The notes: generated by a model from the sequence alone, not told the origin. Positions 1-7,583 are shown, numbered from the stretch's first letter. The stretch is 64,000 nt of DNA from Rubrivirga marina (GCF_002283365.1 NZ_MQWD01000001.1:3195749-3259748), one strand, 5' to 3'. Translations and numbers: made by a program.

Positions 1-47
1 TTCCCCTCGTCGCCCCACTGGGCGCCGATGACGACGGAAACTGGCAT
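1..47 (-). CDS. purA: Adenylosuccinate synthetase, N-terminal 15 codons (runs off the window)
   Basis: The first 47 bases, read on the minus strand, give an ATG followed by MPVSVVIGAQWGDEG. The IGAQWGDEGKGK segment is the near-invariant GTP-binding N-terminus of adenylosuccinate synthetase, which condenses IMP and aspartate in AMP synthesis. In that family the motif starts within the first 10 residues, so ATG at 47 is the natural start. Only the first 15 codons lie in the window. It is downstream of the STAS gene on the same strand with an 81-bp spacer of short repeats. The motif is very specific despite the short length. Confidence 0.85.
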   Translation of the reverse strand, partial: MPVSVVIGAQWGDEG

Positions 48-53
48 GACTGC

Positions 54-130
54 GTAAGGGACTGGGGGACTCGGGGGACGGGCGACTAGGGTGGCGACGC
101 GTCAGCCGGTCCCTAGTCCCGATTGTCCCT
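54..130. repeat. Degenerate GGGACT-type short repeats between the STAS gene and purA
   Basis: The spacer holds several imperfect copies of GGGACT / GGGGACT on the plus strand (about 58-92). Two copies of the complementary TCCCTAGTCC type follow at about 111-120 and 126-134. The last one runs into the STAS stop codon (CTA at 129-131 on the plus strand). The opposed copies could pair into a weak hairpin. It looks like decayed simple-sequence repeat, and no function can be assigned. Confidence 0.5.
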
Positions 131-470
131 AGTCCTTGAACGAGGCGACGGCGGCGTCGACGGAGTCGAAGCGCTGGAAGACGCCGTCGAGCTGGGTGAC
201 CTGGAGGATGGCGAGGACGCGCTCGGCGACGGCGGAGAGGCGGAGGTCCCCGCCCGTGTTGCGGGCCGACGTGAGGGCGCCGACGAGCATGCCGAGGCCG
301 GACGAGTTCATGAACCGGACGCCGGACAGGTCGACGACGGCCTTGAGGGGTCCGTCCCCGCGCGCCTCGGCGAGCGCGTCGTGGAGGGCCGAGCCGTCGG
401 GGCCGCCGAGGACGTCGCCGTCGAGGGTGAGGACGGCGACGCCGTTCTGACTGGTGCTCTGGATCTGCAT
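129..470 (-). CDS. STAS-domain anti-sigma factor antagonist
   Basis: A 113-aa single STAS domain of the SpoIIAA/RsbV type. Such proteins bind an anti-sigma (serine kinase) partner and release a sigma factor, controlled by phosphorylation of a serine. The sequence shows the expected pattern: MQIQSTSQNGVAVLTLDGDV at the N-terminus, then VVDLSGVRFMNSSGLGML, in which the serine pair after Asn is the usual phosphorylation site. The length is normal for a stand-alone STAS protein. It lies between secF and purA on the same strand. No kinase or phosphatase partner is visible nearby, so the pathway it serves is unknown. Confidence 0.88.
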   Translation of the reverse strand: MQIQSTSQNGVAVLTLDGDVLGGPDGSALHDALAEARGDGPLKAVVDLSGVRFMNSSGLGMLVGALTSARNTGGDLRLSAVAERVLAILQVTQLDGVFQRFDSVDAAVASFKD

Positions 471-566
471 GAAAGGGAGAGGGGCGGGCCGCCCAAGCTA
501 CGGGCGCCCGCCCCTCCCGACGGCCCCGCGGGGCCGCCCGTTCCGTGAAGCGTGGGGCGGCGGGGG

Positions 567-1499
567 TTACGCGCTCGCCGTCACCACGCGCCGGGCCGGC
601 GCGTACTTCTCACGCAGCGCCACGACGATCGGGCTCGCCACGAAGATCGACGAGTACGTCCCGACCCCGATGCCCACGAGGAGCGCCAGCGAGAAGCCCT
701 TGAGGACCTCGCCGCCGATGAGGAACAGGATGAGCACCGCGAGGAGCGTCGTGCCCGACGTGAGGACCGTCCGCGACAGCGTCGTGTTGATCGCGCGGTT
801 GGCCGTCTCGGCGTACGGCTCCGTCTTGAAGAGGAGCGCGTACTCGCGGATTCGGTCGAACACGACCACCGTGTCGTTGATCGAGTAGCCGACGATCGTG
901 AGCAGCGCCGCAATGATGACCTGGTCGATCTGGAGCGAGAACGGGGTCAGGTTGTGGAACAACGCGAACAGCCCGAGCACGATGATCACGTCGTGAGCCA
1001 GCGTCAGGACGGCCGCCACGGCGTAGCGCCAGTCGAACCGGACGAAGATGTAGAGCAGGATCACGAAGAGGGCGCCGAGCACGAGCACGATCGCCTTCTC
1101 CTTGAGGTCGGAGGCGATCCGGGGCCCCACGGAGTACGTCCCCTCGATCTCCGGGTTGGAGCCGGCGAACGCGCTCGACAGCGTGTTGACGACCGACGTC
1201 CGGAGCGCGTCGGCGTCGCCGCCGGCGGCCGTCCGAACGATCAGGGTCTCGGGGTTGCCGAACTCCTTGACCTCGTAGATCTCGCCGGTCGCGTCGCCGA
1301 GGGCGGAGGCGGCCTGCGTCGAGGGGATGGCGGTGTCGGTGCCGACGATGAACTCGGTGCCGCCCTTGAAGTCGATCCCGGCCTCGAGACCGGGGTAGAT
1401 GAGGGAGACCACGGCGACCAGGAGCAGGATGCCCGAGATGATGTAGCTCGACCGGAAGCTGCTCAGGAAGTCGAAGTGGGTGTTTTCGAAGATGCGCAT
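567..1499 (-). CDS. secF: Protein translocase subunit SecF
   Basis: A 310-aa inner-membrane protein that works with SecD to use the proton gradient during late steps of Sec export. Features seen: a first membrane helix (SYIISGILLLVAVVSLIYP), the IDFKGGTEF motif right after it, a periplasmic region to about residue 130, then five more membrane helices with the conserved GYSINDTVVVFDRIRE segment. The start is the ATG at 1499 (MRIFENTHFDF), which puts the first helix at the normal distance. The reading frame stays open upstream to 1574, but that extension is Arg/Pro-rich spacer translation. It follows secD with an 88-bp spacer holding an inverted repeat. Confidence 0.96.
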   Translation of the reverse strand: MRIFENTHFDFLSSFRSSYIISGILLLVAVVSLIYPGLEAGIDFKGGTEFIVGTDTAIPSTQAASALGDATGEIYEVKEFGNPETLIVRTAAGGDADALRTSVVNTLSSAFAGSNPEIEGTYSVGPRIASDLKEKAIVLVLGALFVILLYIFVRFDWRYAVAAVLTLAHDVIIVLGLFALFHNLTPFSLQIDQVIIAALLTIVGYSINDTVVVFDRIREYALLFKTEPYAETANRAINTTLSRTVLTSGTTLLAVLILFLIGGEVLKGFSLALLVGIGVGTYSSIFVASPIVVALREKYAPARRVVTASA

Positions 1500-1513
1500 G
1501 TCAGTGTTGGATT

Positions 1514-1585
1514 CAGGGTACGTGGTACGAGGTACGGGGCGGGCGCGACGCGGGGTGAGACCCCGAGCGCGCACCCAGTACCCTG
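1514..1585. repeat. Inverted repeat and GGTACG direct repeats in the secD-secF spacer
   Basis: CAGGGTAC at 1514-1521 is matched by GTACCCTG at 1578-1585. Inside them a second hairpin, CGGGG-TGAGA-CCCCG, lies around 1551-1565. The left arm continues as GGTACG repeated at about 7-nt steps (1518-1537). An RNA made here could fold into a long two-part stem between the secD stop and the secF start. It may set the SecD:SecF ratio or mark an RNA processing site, but that is inference. Confidence 0.5.
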
Positions 1586-1587
1586 AC

Positions 1588-3543
1588 TCAGCCGAAGGCG
1601 ACGTTGACGCCGCGCTCCTGGACGAGGTAGTCGATGATGAGGCGGGTCACGACGAGGGCCGTGAACAGCGACGTGAGGATGCCCGCCATCAGCGTCACGG
1701 CGAAGCCCTGGATCGGCCCGACGCCGAACGAGAACAGGATCACGCCGATCAGGAACGTCGTGATGTTGGCGTCGGCGATGGCCGAGAGGGCCTTGGAGAA
1801 GCCGCCGTCGACGGCCGCCTTGAGCGTCTTGCCGCTCTCCATCTCCTCCCGGATGCGCTCGAAGATGAGCACGTTGGCGTCGACCGCCATGCCGATCGTG
1901 AGGAGGATGCCGGCCATACCCGGCAGCGTCAGCGTGGCGCCGAAGCTGGCGAGGACGCCGAAGATGAACAGTACGTTCAGCAGGAGCGCCACGTTGGCCA
2001 CGAGGCCCGCGCCGCGGTAGTAGATGGCCATGAACACGCACACGAGCACGAGGCCCACGAGCAGCGCCCGCGTGCCGGCCTTGATCGAGGCCTCGCCCAG
2101 GCTCGGCCCGACCGTCCGCTCCTCCACGATCGAGACCGGGGCCGGGAGCGCGCCCGACTTGAGGACGGTCACGATGTCGTCGACCTCCTGGCGGCTGAAG
2201 TTGCCCGTGATCTGCGTCCGCCCGTTCGGGATCCGCTCGTTGATCGTCGGGAACGTGTAGACGAGGTCGTCGAGGACGATGACGACGGGCTTGCCGCGGT
2301 TGGCGCCCGTGATCTGGCTCCACCGGCTCGCGCCGACGCCGTCCATCGTGATCGAGACCTGCGGGGCGTTCGTGTACGGGTCGAAGTCCGGGCCCGCGTC
2401 CGTGATCACCTCGCCCTGGAGCTCGACGCGCTGGTTGACGGCCACGAGGTAGTGGACGCCGTCGCCGTCGGCCGTCACGCCGGCGTCGGGGCCGGCCGTG
2501 AACAGGAACTCGACGCCCGGCGGGATGAGCCGGGCCGCGCCCGGCGCCGCGAGGAGCCGCGAGACCTCGGCCGTGTCGCTCTCGGCGACCTGCCCGACGA
2601 TCGGCGAGTTCGACGACGGGTCGACCTGGATCCGCTGGAGGACGGCCGCGAGCGGGTTGCCGCCGGCCTCCTCGGACGGGTCGGCCCCGGCCGTGATGTC
2701 CCCGAGGTCGAGGACGTCGGCCGAGTCGGCGTCGCTGTCGGCGGTCGAGTCGGCCGAGGCGACCTGCGTGGCCGTCGTGTCGGCGTCGGCGGTCGCCGTC
2801 GGGTCCGCCTCGGCGTCCTCGCCGCCGTCCTCGTAGTAGGCGAACAGGTTGGCCGCGGCCTGCTGGACCTCGGCCGTCGGCGGCGTGAGGTGGAACGTGA
2901 GGCGGGCCGTGCCCTTCAGCAGCTCGCGGACGCGCTCCTCGTCGTCGACGCCCGGCAGCTCGACCACGATGCGGGACGTGCCCTGGCGCTGGATGAGCGG
3001 CTCGGTCACGCCGAACCGGTCGATCCGCTGCCGGATGATCTCCTCCGCGCGGACGAGCGCCTCCTCGACCTCCTCCTGGAGGTACGCCACGACGGCGTCG
3101 TTCTCGGAGCGGGCCGTGATGTCGGCGTCGGCGTTGCGGAAGTAGCGGGCCAGGCGCGTGCCGGGCCGCTCGGCCTCGACGGCGTTGGCGAAGAGCGTGA
3201 CGAAGTTCTCGTCGGAGGTCACGGCCTGCTCGCTGGCCGCCGTGAGCGCGGCGTCGAACGTGTCGTCGGTCCGGTTGCCGGCCAGCTCGCGGAGGAGCGC
3301 GCCGGTCCCGACCTCGAGCGTCACGTGCATGCCGCCCTGGAGGTCGAGCCCGAGCTTGAGGGCCTCCTCCGACGTGGCCTGGAGGTCGTCCGCGTTCTCA
3401 GCCTCGTAGGCCTCGCGCTCGGCGGGGTCCATGGACGCGAGGTCGCGGTTGTTGAGGGAGTTCTGAATCGTCGGGAAGAGCTGCCACAGGGAGATGACGA
3501 GCAGCGCGCCGACGGCGAATAGCTTGAAGCCGTTGCCTTGCAT
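1588..3543 (-). CDS. secD: Protein translocase subunit SecD
   Basis: A 651-aa inner-membrane SecD. It has an N-terminal helix (FKLFAVGALLVISLWQLFP), the LGLDLQGGMHVTLEV motif that follows helix 1, a large periplasmic part, then five helices ending with the conserved VDANVLIFERIREE segment. The start chosen is ATG 3543 (MQGNGFKLF); a GTG at 3588 would add 15 Arg/Pro-rich residues. An unusual insertion of about 50 residues rich in Asp, Ala, Thr and Ser lies inside the periplasmic region (around residues 240-300, after FAYYEDGGED). Such acidic linkers fit an exported domain in a salty environment. It is the first gene of secD-secF. Confidence 0.96.
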   Translation of the reverse strand: MQGNGFKLFAVGALLVISLWQLFPTIQNSLNNRDLASMDPAEREAYEAENADDLQATSEEALKLGLDLQGGMHVTLEVGTGALLRELAGNRTDDTFDAALTAASEQAVTSDENFVTLFANAVEAERPGTRLARYFRNADADITARSENDAVVAYLQEEVEEALVRAEEIIRQRIDRFGVTEPLIQRQGTSRIVVELPGVDDEERVRELLKGTARLTFHLTPPTAEVQQAAANLFAYYEDGGEDAEADPTATADADTTATQVASADSTADSDADSADVLDLGDITAGADPSEEAGGNPLAAVLQRIQVDPSSNSPIVGQVAESDTAEVSRLLAAPGAARLIPPGVEFLFTAGPDAGVTADGDGVHYLVAVNQRVELQGEVITDAGPDFDPYTNAPQVSITMDGVGASRWSQITGANRGKPVVIVLDDLVYTFPTINERIPNGRTQITGNFSRQEVDDIVTVLKSGALPAPVSIVEERTVGPSLGEASIKAGTRALLVGLVLVCVFMAIYYRGAGLVANVALLLNVLFIFGVLASFGATLTLPGMAGILLTIGMAVDANVLIFERIREEMESGKTLKAAVDGGFSKALSAIADANITTFLIGVILFSFGVGPIQGFAVTLMAGILTSLFTALVVTRLIIDYLVQERGVNVAFG

Positions 3544-3653
3544 AGGGATCGGGCGCCCATACGGACGCCGGGTTGGGTCTGGAGACACGCTCGTCCCCTT
3601 CGGACGAGCGCAAAAGCGAAAGTCGGATCGGGTCGGCCGTGAGGCCGGCGGCG

Positions 3654-4130
3654 CTAGGGCGCGCGCGGGCGCGACGACGGCGCCAGCGGGCGCGGCGGCG
3701 CGAGGTCGGCGGCCTCGGCGATCTCACCGACGGCCGCGATCGGGGCGACGACATCGGCGGCTGCGCCCAGAGCGGCCGCGGACGTCGAGGCGGGCGTGGC
3801 TAGCTTGGACGAGACGAACGCCTCGTCGTGGGCCGGCGGGAGGACGCCCGACATCGACGACTGGCCCAGCAGGTGGACCAGCGCCTCGACCGACACGTCG
3901 CCGACGGCGGCGGCGTAGGCCTCGGCGAAGACGACGAGCGGATCGGTACCGGCCTCGGCGTCGTGCGCCGCAGCGAGGGCGAGCTCGAACGCCTCTGCGT
4001 CGTCGATGACGACGGCCAGCGACGGCGCCCCGCCCTGTGCCCCCACGGCGGGCACCAACGGCACACCCAGCGCCGCGACGAGGGTCGCGGCGACGAGACG
4101 GCGGACAAAAGCGAGACGGTACGGGCGCAC
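3654..4130 (-). CDS. Hypothetical Ala-rich secreted protein
   Basis: About 158 aa from a GTG at 4130. The N-terminus VRPYRLAFVRRLVAATLVAALGV reads as a signal peptide that would be cut after PAVGA. The mature part is Ala/Val/Asp-rich with no motif I recognise. The open frame continues upstream to 4391, but that region is out-of-frame shadow of the DUF427 gene and lacks protein-like composition. The nearest same-strand gene downstream is secD, 110 bp away. The start codon and the product are uncertain; it could be a lineage-specific exported protein. Confidence 0.45.
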   Translation of the reverse strand: MRPYRLAFVRRLVAATLVAALGVPLVPAVGAQGGAPSLAVVIDDAEAFELALAAAHDAEAGTDPLVVFAEAYAAAVGDVSVEALVHLLGQSSMSGVLPPAHDEAFVSSKLATPASTSAAALGAAADVVAPIAAVGEIAEAADLAPPRPLAPSSRPRAP

Positions 4131-4237
4131 GGTGCCGAAGGCGACAGCGTGCAAACTAACGCAGGCCCCGTCCGGGCCGGGGTTCCCCCGGTGGGGAGTT
4201 CGCGGGAACTCCGTTCGCGAGACCTTCGACGACGGGC

Positions 4238-4519
4238 CTACGGGGTGACGTCGACGCCCTTCCAGAACGCCACGTGGTCCCGGATCTGGGCCGCCGCGTC
4301 CTTCGGCTCGCGGTAGATCCAGGCCGCCTTCTGGTTCACCTCGCCGTCTACGACCACGTCGAAGTAGCCGGCCGTCCCCTTCCACGGGCAAACCGACGTG
4401 TGGTCGGACTCACGGAGGTACTGCCGATCGAGTGCCGCTGGCGGGAAGTAGTGGTTGCCTTCCACCACGACGGTGTCGTCACTCTCGGCGATCGTGGCGC
4501 CGTTCCAGATGGCTTTCAT
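4238..4519 (-). CDS. DUF427 family protein
   Basis: A 93-aa protein matching the DUF427 fold: MKAIWNGATIAESDDTVVVEGNHYFPPAALDRQYLRESDHTSVCPWKG in separate short blocks, including the hallmark CPWKGTAGYF and the final DHVAFW. The family is widespread and small, and its biochemical role is not known. ATG 4519 gives the canonical MKAIWNG start; the frame upstream of it is not conserved-looking. It is on the minus strand with its 5' end 93 bp from the next minus-strand gene's stop. Confidence 0.88.
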   Translation of the reverse strand: MKAIWNGATIAESDDTVVVEGNHYFPPAALDRQYLRESDHTSVCPWKGTAGYFDVVVDGEVNQKAAWIYREPKDAAAQIRDHVAFWKGVDVTP

Positions 4520-4576
4520 GGGTCGCAGTTCGCTCGGGGGAGAGGGTCTCGACACCGGCCGGCCGCACCGGGATCC

Positions 4577-4597
4577 CCCACCTCGACGCCGAGGCGG
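4577..4597. repeat. CCGAGGCGG-type palindrome, imperfect copy
   Basis: ACCTCGACGCCGAGGCGG is an imperfect version of the GC-rich palindrome seen elsewhere in this window (identical 22-nt copies at 10681-10702 and 40614-40635). It sits 16 bp past the stop of the minus-strand gene at 4613, so it could form a hairpin at that transcript's 3' end. Confidence 0.5.
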
Positions 4598-4612
4598 ACC
4601 GAGTCGGCACGG

Positions 4613-4906
4613 TCACCCCTCGTCTCGCTCCGCCCGGACGCCGGCCGAGACGTCGCGGGGCGGCGGGACCACGCAGAGGCGCCCGCCGCGGAACGGGTCC
4701 ACGACGACCGGCACCCACTGGTACTGCCCGAGGTCGGCCCGCTCGCGGCCGAACCGCTCGGCGACGGCCGTTTTGAGGACCTCGTAGGCCTCGGGCCCGA
4801 CCAGGATCGCGTGCGGCTCGCCCCCGGCGTCCTGGAGGTCGCGGACCTGCTGGTCGAGCGTGGCGAGGAAATCGGCGGGGTCGGGCGACGAGTCGAAGAC
4901 GGTCAT
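4613..4906 (-). CDS. Hypothetical small protein
   Basis: A 97-aa soluble protein starting MTVFDSSPDPADFLATLDQQ. Its middle, ILVGPEAYEVLKTAVAERFG, reads like a small alpha/beta fold, followed by WVPVVVDPFRGGRLCVVPPP. I do not recognise the family. The ATG at 4906 lies only 37 bp from the divergent start of the hydrolase gene at 4944, so the two share a very short promoter region. Codon use and GC match the neighbours, which supports it being a real gene. Confidence 0.6.
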   Translation of the reverse strand: MTVFDSSPDPADFLATLDQQVRDLQDAGGEPHAILVGPEAYEVLKTAVAERFGRERADLGQYQWVPVVVDPFRGGRLCVVPPPRDVSAGVRAERDEG

Positions 4907-4916
4907 GAGGGGGAGA

Positions 4917-4924
4917 TACCTTGC
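4917..4924 (+). promoter_or_regulatory. Putative -7 promoter box TACCTTGC upstream of the hydrolase gene
   Basis: TACCTTGC fits the Bacteroidota-type -7 box TAnnTTTG with one change and lies 20 nt before the ATG at 4944. The same octamer is found before ppk1 (48952-48959, minus strand). No convincing -33 TTTG is seen. A start a few bases downstream would give a very short leader. Confidence 0.4.
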
Positions 4925-4943
4925 GGGACGCCCCTGGCGATCC

Positions 4944-5795
4944 ATGACCCACGAGATCGGTTCCCTCATCGCGCCCGACGACGTGACGCTGTTCACGCGC
5001 CGCTGGACCCCCGACGGGCCCGTCCGGGGCGTCGTCGCCCTCGTCCACGGCATCCACGAGCACAGCGGACGGTACGCCTACGTCGCCAGCGCGCTCATGC
5101 GGCGGGGGTTCGCCGTCCACGCGCTCGACCTCCGCGGGCACGGCCGGTCGCACGGCACCCGCGGCCACGTCGACGACTTCGGCGAGTACGTCGACGACGT
5201 GCAGGCCCACCTCCTCGACGTCCGCAAACGGGTCGGCAGCGTGCCCCTCTTCCTCATGGGCCATTCGATGGGTGGGCTCGTGGTGGCCTCCTACGTCGTA
5301 TCGAAGGGGACGGATGGGCTCGAGGGCGTAATCCTGTCCTCGCCCGCGATTCAGCTCCCCGACGACACGCCAGCCGTCCTCCAGAAGCTGGCGCCGCTCG
5401 TCGCCCGCTGGCTTCCGGCGGTCCCGGTGTCGAAGGTGGATCTGTCGCAGCTGTCGCACGACCCGACGGTGGCCCGGGCGTACGAGGAGGACCCGCTCAA
5501 CACCGTCCGTGGCGTCCGGGCACGGACCGGGTACGAGATCCTCCGCGCCGGCGAGCGCGTCCGCCAGCACCCCGAGGCGTTCGACGTCCCGCTCTTTCTG
5601 TTCCACGGCACGGCCGACGCGATCACGGACCCGGCGGGGACGACGTGGCTCGCCGAGCACGCCGCCTCGGACGACGTGACGCTCCGCCTCTGGGCCGACC
5701 TCTTCCACGAGACGCTCAACGAGGTCGAGCGCGACGACGTCATCGCAGCCCTCGCCGACTGGCTCGAGGCCCACATGCCCGCCGAGGCGACCTGA
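4944..5795 (+). CDS. Alpha/beta hydrolase, monoacylglycerol lipase-like (serine hydrolase)
   Basis: A 283-aa cytosolic serine hydrolase of the Hydrolase_4 / lysophospholipase type. The oxyanion region VHGIHEHSGRYAYVA, the DLRGHGRSHGTRGHV block with its usual spacing, the nucleophile elbow GHSMGG (serine at about residue 112), the acid in HGTADAITD and the C-terminal histidine in LFHETLNE together give a complete Ser-Asp-His triad. It probably cleaves monoacylglycerols or lysolipids; the exact substrate cannot be read from sequence. ATG 4944 is chosen because the conserved region begins soon after, although the frame is open back to 4860. Confidence 0.9.
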   Translation: MTHEIGSLIAPDDVTLFTRRWTPDGPVRGVVALVHGIHEHSGRYAYVASALMRRGFAVHALDLRGHGRSHGTRGHVDDFGEYVDDVQAHLLDVRKRVGSVPLFLMGHSMGGLVVASYVVSKGTDGLEGVILSSPAIQLPDDTPAVLQKLAPLVARWLPAVPVSKVDLSQLSHDPTVARAYEEDPLNTVRGVRARTGYEILRAGERVRQHPEAFDVPLFLFHGTADAITDPAGTTWLAEHAASDDVTLRLWADLFHETLNEVERDDVIAALADWLEAHMPAEAT

Positions 5796-5810
5796 CCCGG
5801 CCCGCCTCGG
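5782..5810. terminator. Hairpin spanning the hydrolase stop codon (CCGAGGCG / CGCCTCGG)
   Basis: An 8-bp perfect stem, CCGAGGCG (5782-5789) and CGCCTCGG (5803-5810), encloses the stop codon TGA at 5793-5795 in its 13-nt loop. It also precedes the stop of the convergent gene at 5814. There is no T-tract, so whether it terminates is unproven. It belongs to the palindrome family listed at 10681, 14233, 20326, 36325 and 40614. Confidence 0.45.
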
Positions 5811-5813
5811 GAG

Positions 5814-6110
5814 TCAGTCGGTGGGCCCCGGGAAGCTGTCGACGTACTCGATCTTGACGTCCGGGAAGCTCTCCACGAACGTGACCGTGTAGTCGGGGAA
5901 GTTCTCGACCATCTGGCATTCCCCGGGGTCGTCGGCGAAGCTGTCGACGAGTTGGACGCGGAGGTCGGGAAACGACTCGACAGCCTGGACCTCGCAGTCG
6001 GCGAAGCTTTCGACGACCTCAATCCTGCCGTACAGCTTCGCAGCTCCGGGGCAGTCGTCGCTCTCGGCGAACGGGCTGAGGAGGGCGATGATGAGCCAGA
6101 ACGGGGTCAT
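5814..6110 (-). CDS. Small exported VESFPD-repeat protein
   Basis: A 98-aa protein that opens with a short hydrophobic stretch (MTPFWLIIALLSPFAESDD), likely a signal peptide or anchor. The rest is six copies of a short unit with the core V-[ED]-[SN]-F-[PA]-D: VVESFADCEV, AVESFPDLRV, LVDSFADDPG, MVENFPDYTV, FVESFPDVKI, YVDSFPGPTD. The unit spacing of 9-14 residues with alternating hydrophobics suggests short beta strands stacked as a beta-solenoid or sheet. I recall similar repeats in small uncharacterised proteins but cannot name a function. The ATG at 6110 is the only start that puts the hydrophobic stretch first; the open frame runs on upstream through the tRNA region and should be ignored. 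Confidence 0.8.
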   Translation of the reverse strand: MTPFWLIIALLSPFAESDDCPGAAKLYGRIEVVESFADCEVQAVESFPDLRVQLVDSFADDPGECQMVENFPDYTVTFVESFPDVKIEYVDSFPGPTD

Positions 6111-6133
6111 GGCGGTGCGGCTGGCGGCGCGTG

Positions 6134-6206
6134 TGCCCACGGCTGGAATCGAACCAGCGACCTGCGGTTTAGGAAACCGACGCTCTATCCCCTGAGCTAC
6201 GTGGGC
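6134..6206 (-). tRNA. tRNA-Arg (anticodon CCT)
   Basis: A full cloverleaf is visible on the minus strand: acceptor GCCCACG/CGTGGGC, D stem GCTC/GAGC, anticodon loop TTCCTAA with CCT at 34-36, and T arm GCTGG-TTCGATT-CCAGC. The discriminator base is A and the CCA end is not encoded. CCT reads the AGG arginine codon, which is rare in this GC-rich coding style. The base pair 27-43 at the top of the anticodon stem appears as a T-C mismatch. It is 23 bp upstream of the VESFPD gene's start on the same strand and could be co-transcribed with it. Confidence 0.95.
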
Positions 6207-6212
6207 GTCCCG

Positions 6213-6220
6213 AAAAGATA
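6213..6220 (-). promoter_or_regulatory. Putative -7 box TATCTTTT before tRNA-Arg
   Basis: On the minus strand TATCTTTT matches TAnnTTTG except for the last base and ends 6 nt before the mature tRNA 5' end. This is the AT-rich island expected of a promoter in an otherwise very GC-rich spacer. No clear -33 element is visible. Confidence 0.4.
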
Positions 6221-6284
6221 GTCTGGCCGCATCAGGGGCGTCTCGGGGGCGCCCGGTAGCTTCCGGCGAATCCCCGCTCCCCGA

Positions 6285-7583
6285 ATGCCCGAGCCCTCCC
6301 CCCCCGCCGACAAAAAGGCCATCTGGGCCTGGTCGCTCTACGACTTCGCCAACTCGTCGTTCACGACGCTCGTCATCACGTTCATCTACGCGACGTTTTT
6401 CGTGAAGGGCATCGCGCCGGACGAGACGACAGGCTCGGTGCTGTGGTCGTGGGGCGTCGTGACGCCGACGGCGGTCGCGGTCGCCCTCCTCTCCCCACTC
6501 CTCGGCGCCCTCGCAGACCGGACGGCGACCCGGAAGCGGGCCTTGTTCATCACGACGACGATCACGGTCCTCGGGACCGCCCTCCTGTTCTTCCCCCAGC
6601 GTGGGGACGTAGTCGGGGCCATCCTGCTCGTCGTCGTCGCCAACATCGCGTTCGAGATCGGGCAGGTCTTCTACAACGCGTTCCTTCCCGAGATCGCCCC
6701 ACCCGACATGATCGGGCGCGTCTCGGGCTGGGGCTGGGCGCTTGGGTACGTCGGCGGGCTGCTGTGCATGGGGCTCGCCCTCGCGTTCGTGATGCCCGAG
6801 ACGGCGCCGTTCGGGCTCGACAAGGCGACCGGCGAGCACGTCCGCGTGACGAACCTGATCGTGGCCGGATGGTTCGCGCTCTTCGCGATCCCGGCGTTCC
6901 TCGTGCTCCGCGAGCCGCCTGCGGCCGAGCCGCCTGCCAAGAACTTGATCCGCGCGACGTTCGGCGAGCTCGGCGAGACGTTCCGCCAGATCCGCGACTA
7001 CCGGCAGATCGTGCGGCTCCTCGTCGCCCGGCTGTTCTACAACGACGGCCTCGTGACCATCTTCGCGATGGGCGGCATCTTCGCGGCGACCGCCTACGGG
7101 TTCGACGAGACCGAAATCCTCTTGTTCGGGATCGTGCTCAACGTCGCGGCCGGGATCGGGGCGTTCGGGTTCTCGTTCCTCGACGACGCCATCGGCGGGA
7201 AGCGGACCATCTTCATCTCGCTGGGCCTGCTCGCGATTGCCACACTCGTCGCCGTGTTCGGGCCGACGAAGACGTGGCTCTGGGGCGCGGGCGTCCTCAT
7301 CGGCATCGCGTCGGGGCCGAACCAGGCGGCGAGCCGGTCGCTCCTCGGGCGGTTCGTGCCGGAGGACAAGGAGACAGAGTTCTACGGCTTCTTCGCCTTC
7401 TCGGGCAAGGCTACCGCCTTCATCGGGCCGGTCATGTTCGGGCTGCTGACGGCCGTGTTCGGAACCGAGCGGGCCGGCGTGGGCTTCGTGCTCGTGCTGT
7501 TCGCCCTCGGCGCCTTCTTCCTCACCCGCGTCGACGAAGCCGAGGGCCGGGCCACCCGCCTCGCCTCCCAGACCGCCGCATGA
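6285..7583 (+). CDS. MFS transporter, UMF1 / Atg22-like family
   Basis: A 432-aa polytopic membrane protein with about 12 helices. The opening AIWAWSLYDFANSSFTTLV is the signature of the UMF1 branch of the major facilitator superfamily, related to the yeast vacuolar amino-acid effluxer Atg22. The helix 4-5 region SGWGWALGYVGGLL and the second-half LGRFVPEDKETEFYGFFAF are also typical. The substrate is unknown, with amino-acid or peptide efflux the usual guess. Its stop overlaps the next gene's start (ATGA at 7580-7583), so the two are translationally coupled. A TAGCTTCC box (6257-6264) lies 20 nt before its ATG. Confidence 0.9.
   Translation: MPEPSPPADKKAIWAWSLYDFANSSFTTLVITFIYATFFVKGIAPDETTGSVLWSWGVVTPTAVAVALLSPLLGALADRTATRKRALFITTTITVLGTALLFFPQRGDVVGAILLVVVANIAFEIGQVFYNAFLPEIAPPDMIGRVSGWGWALGYVGGLLCMGLALAFVMPETAPFGLDKATGEHVRVTNLIVAGWFALFAIPAFLVLREPPAAEPPAKNLIRATFGELGETFRQIRDYRQIVRLLVARLFYNDGLVTIFAMGGIFAATAYGFDETEILLFGIVLNVAAGIGAFGFSFLDDAIGGKRTIFISLGLLAIATLVAVFGPTKTWLWGAGVLIGIASGPNQAASRSLLGRFVPEDKETEFYGFFAFSGKATAFIGPVMFGLLTAVFGTERAGVGFVLVLFALGAFFLTRVDEAEGRATRLASQTAA

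Noticed and set aside
1480-3522. 680-aa open frame on the plus strand opposite secD
   Set aside because: It is Arg/Asp/Val-rich shadow sequence caused by high GC. The minus strand encodes a full SecD with all its motifs.
567-3543. A fused SecDF protein
   Set aside because: secD ends with a stop at 1588 and secF starts separately at 1499 with an 88-bp spacer between. They are two genes.
5814-6839. A 341-aa version of the VESFPD-repeat protein
   Set aside because: The extension would cross tRNA-Arg and the antisense of the transporter gene. The ATG at 6110 gives a sensible signal peptide.
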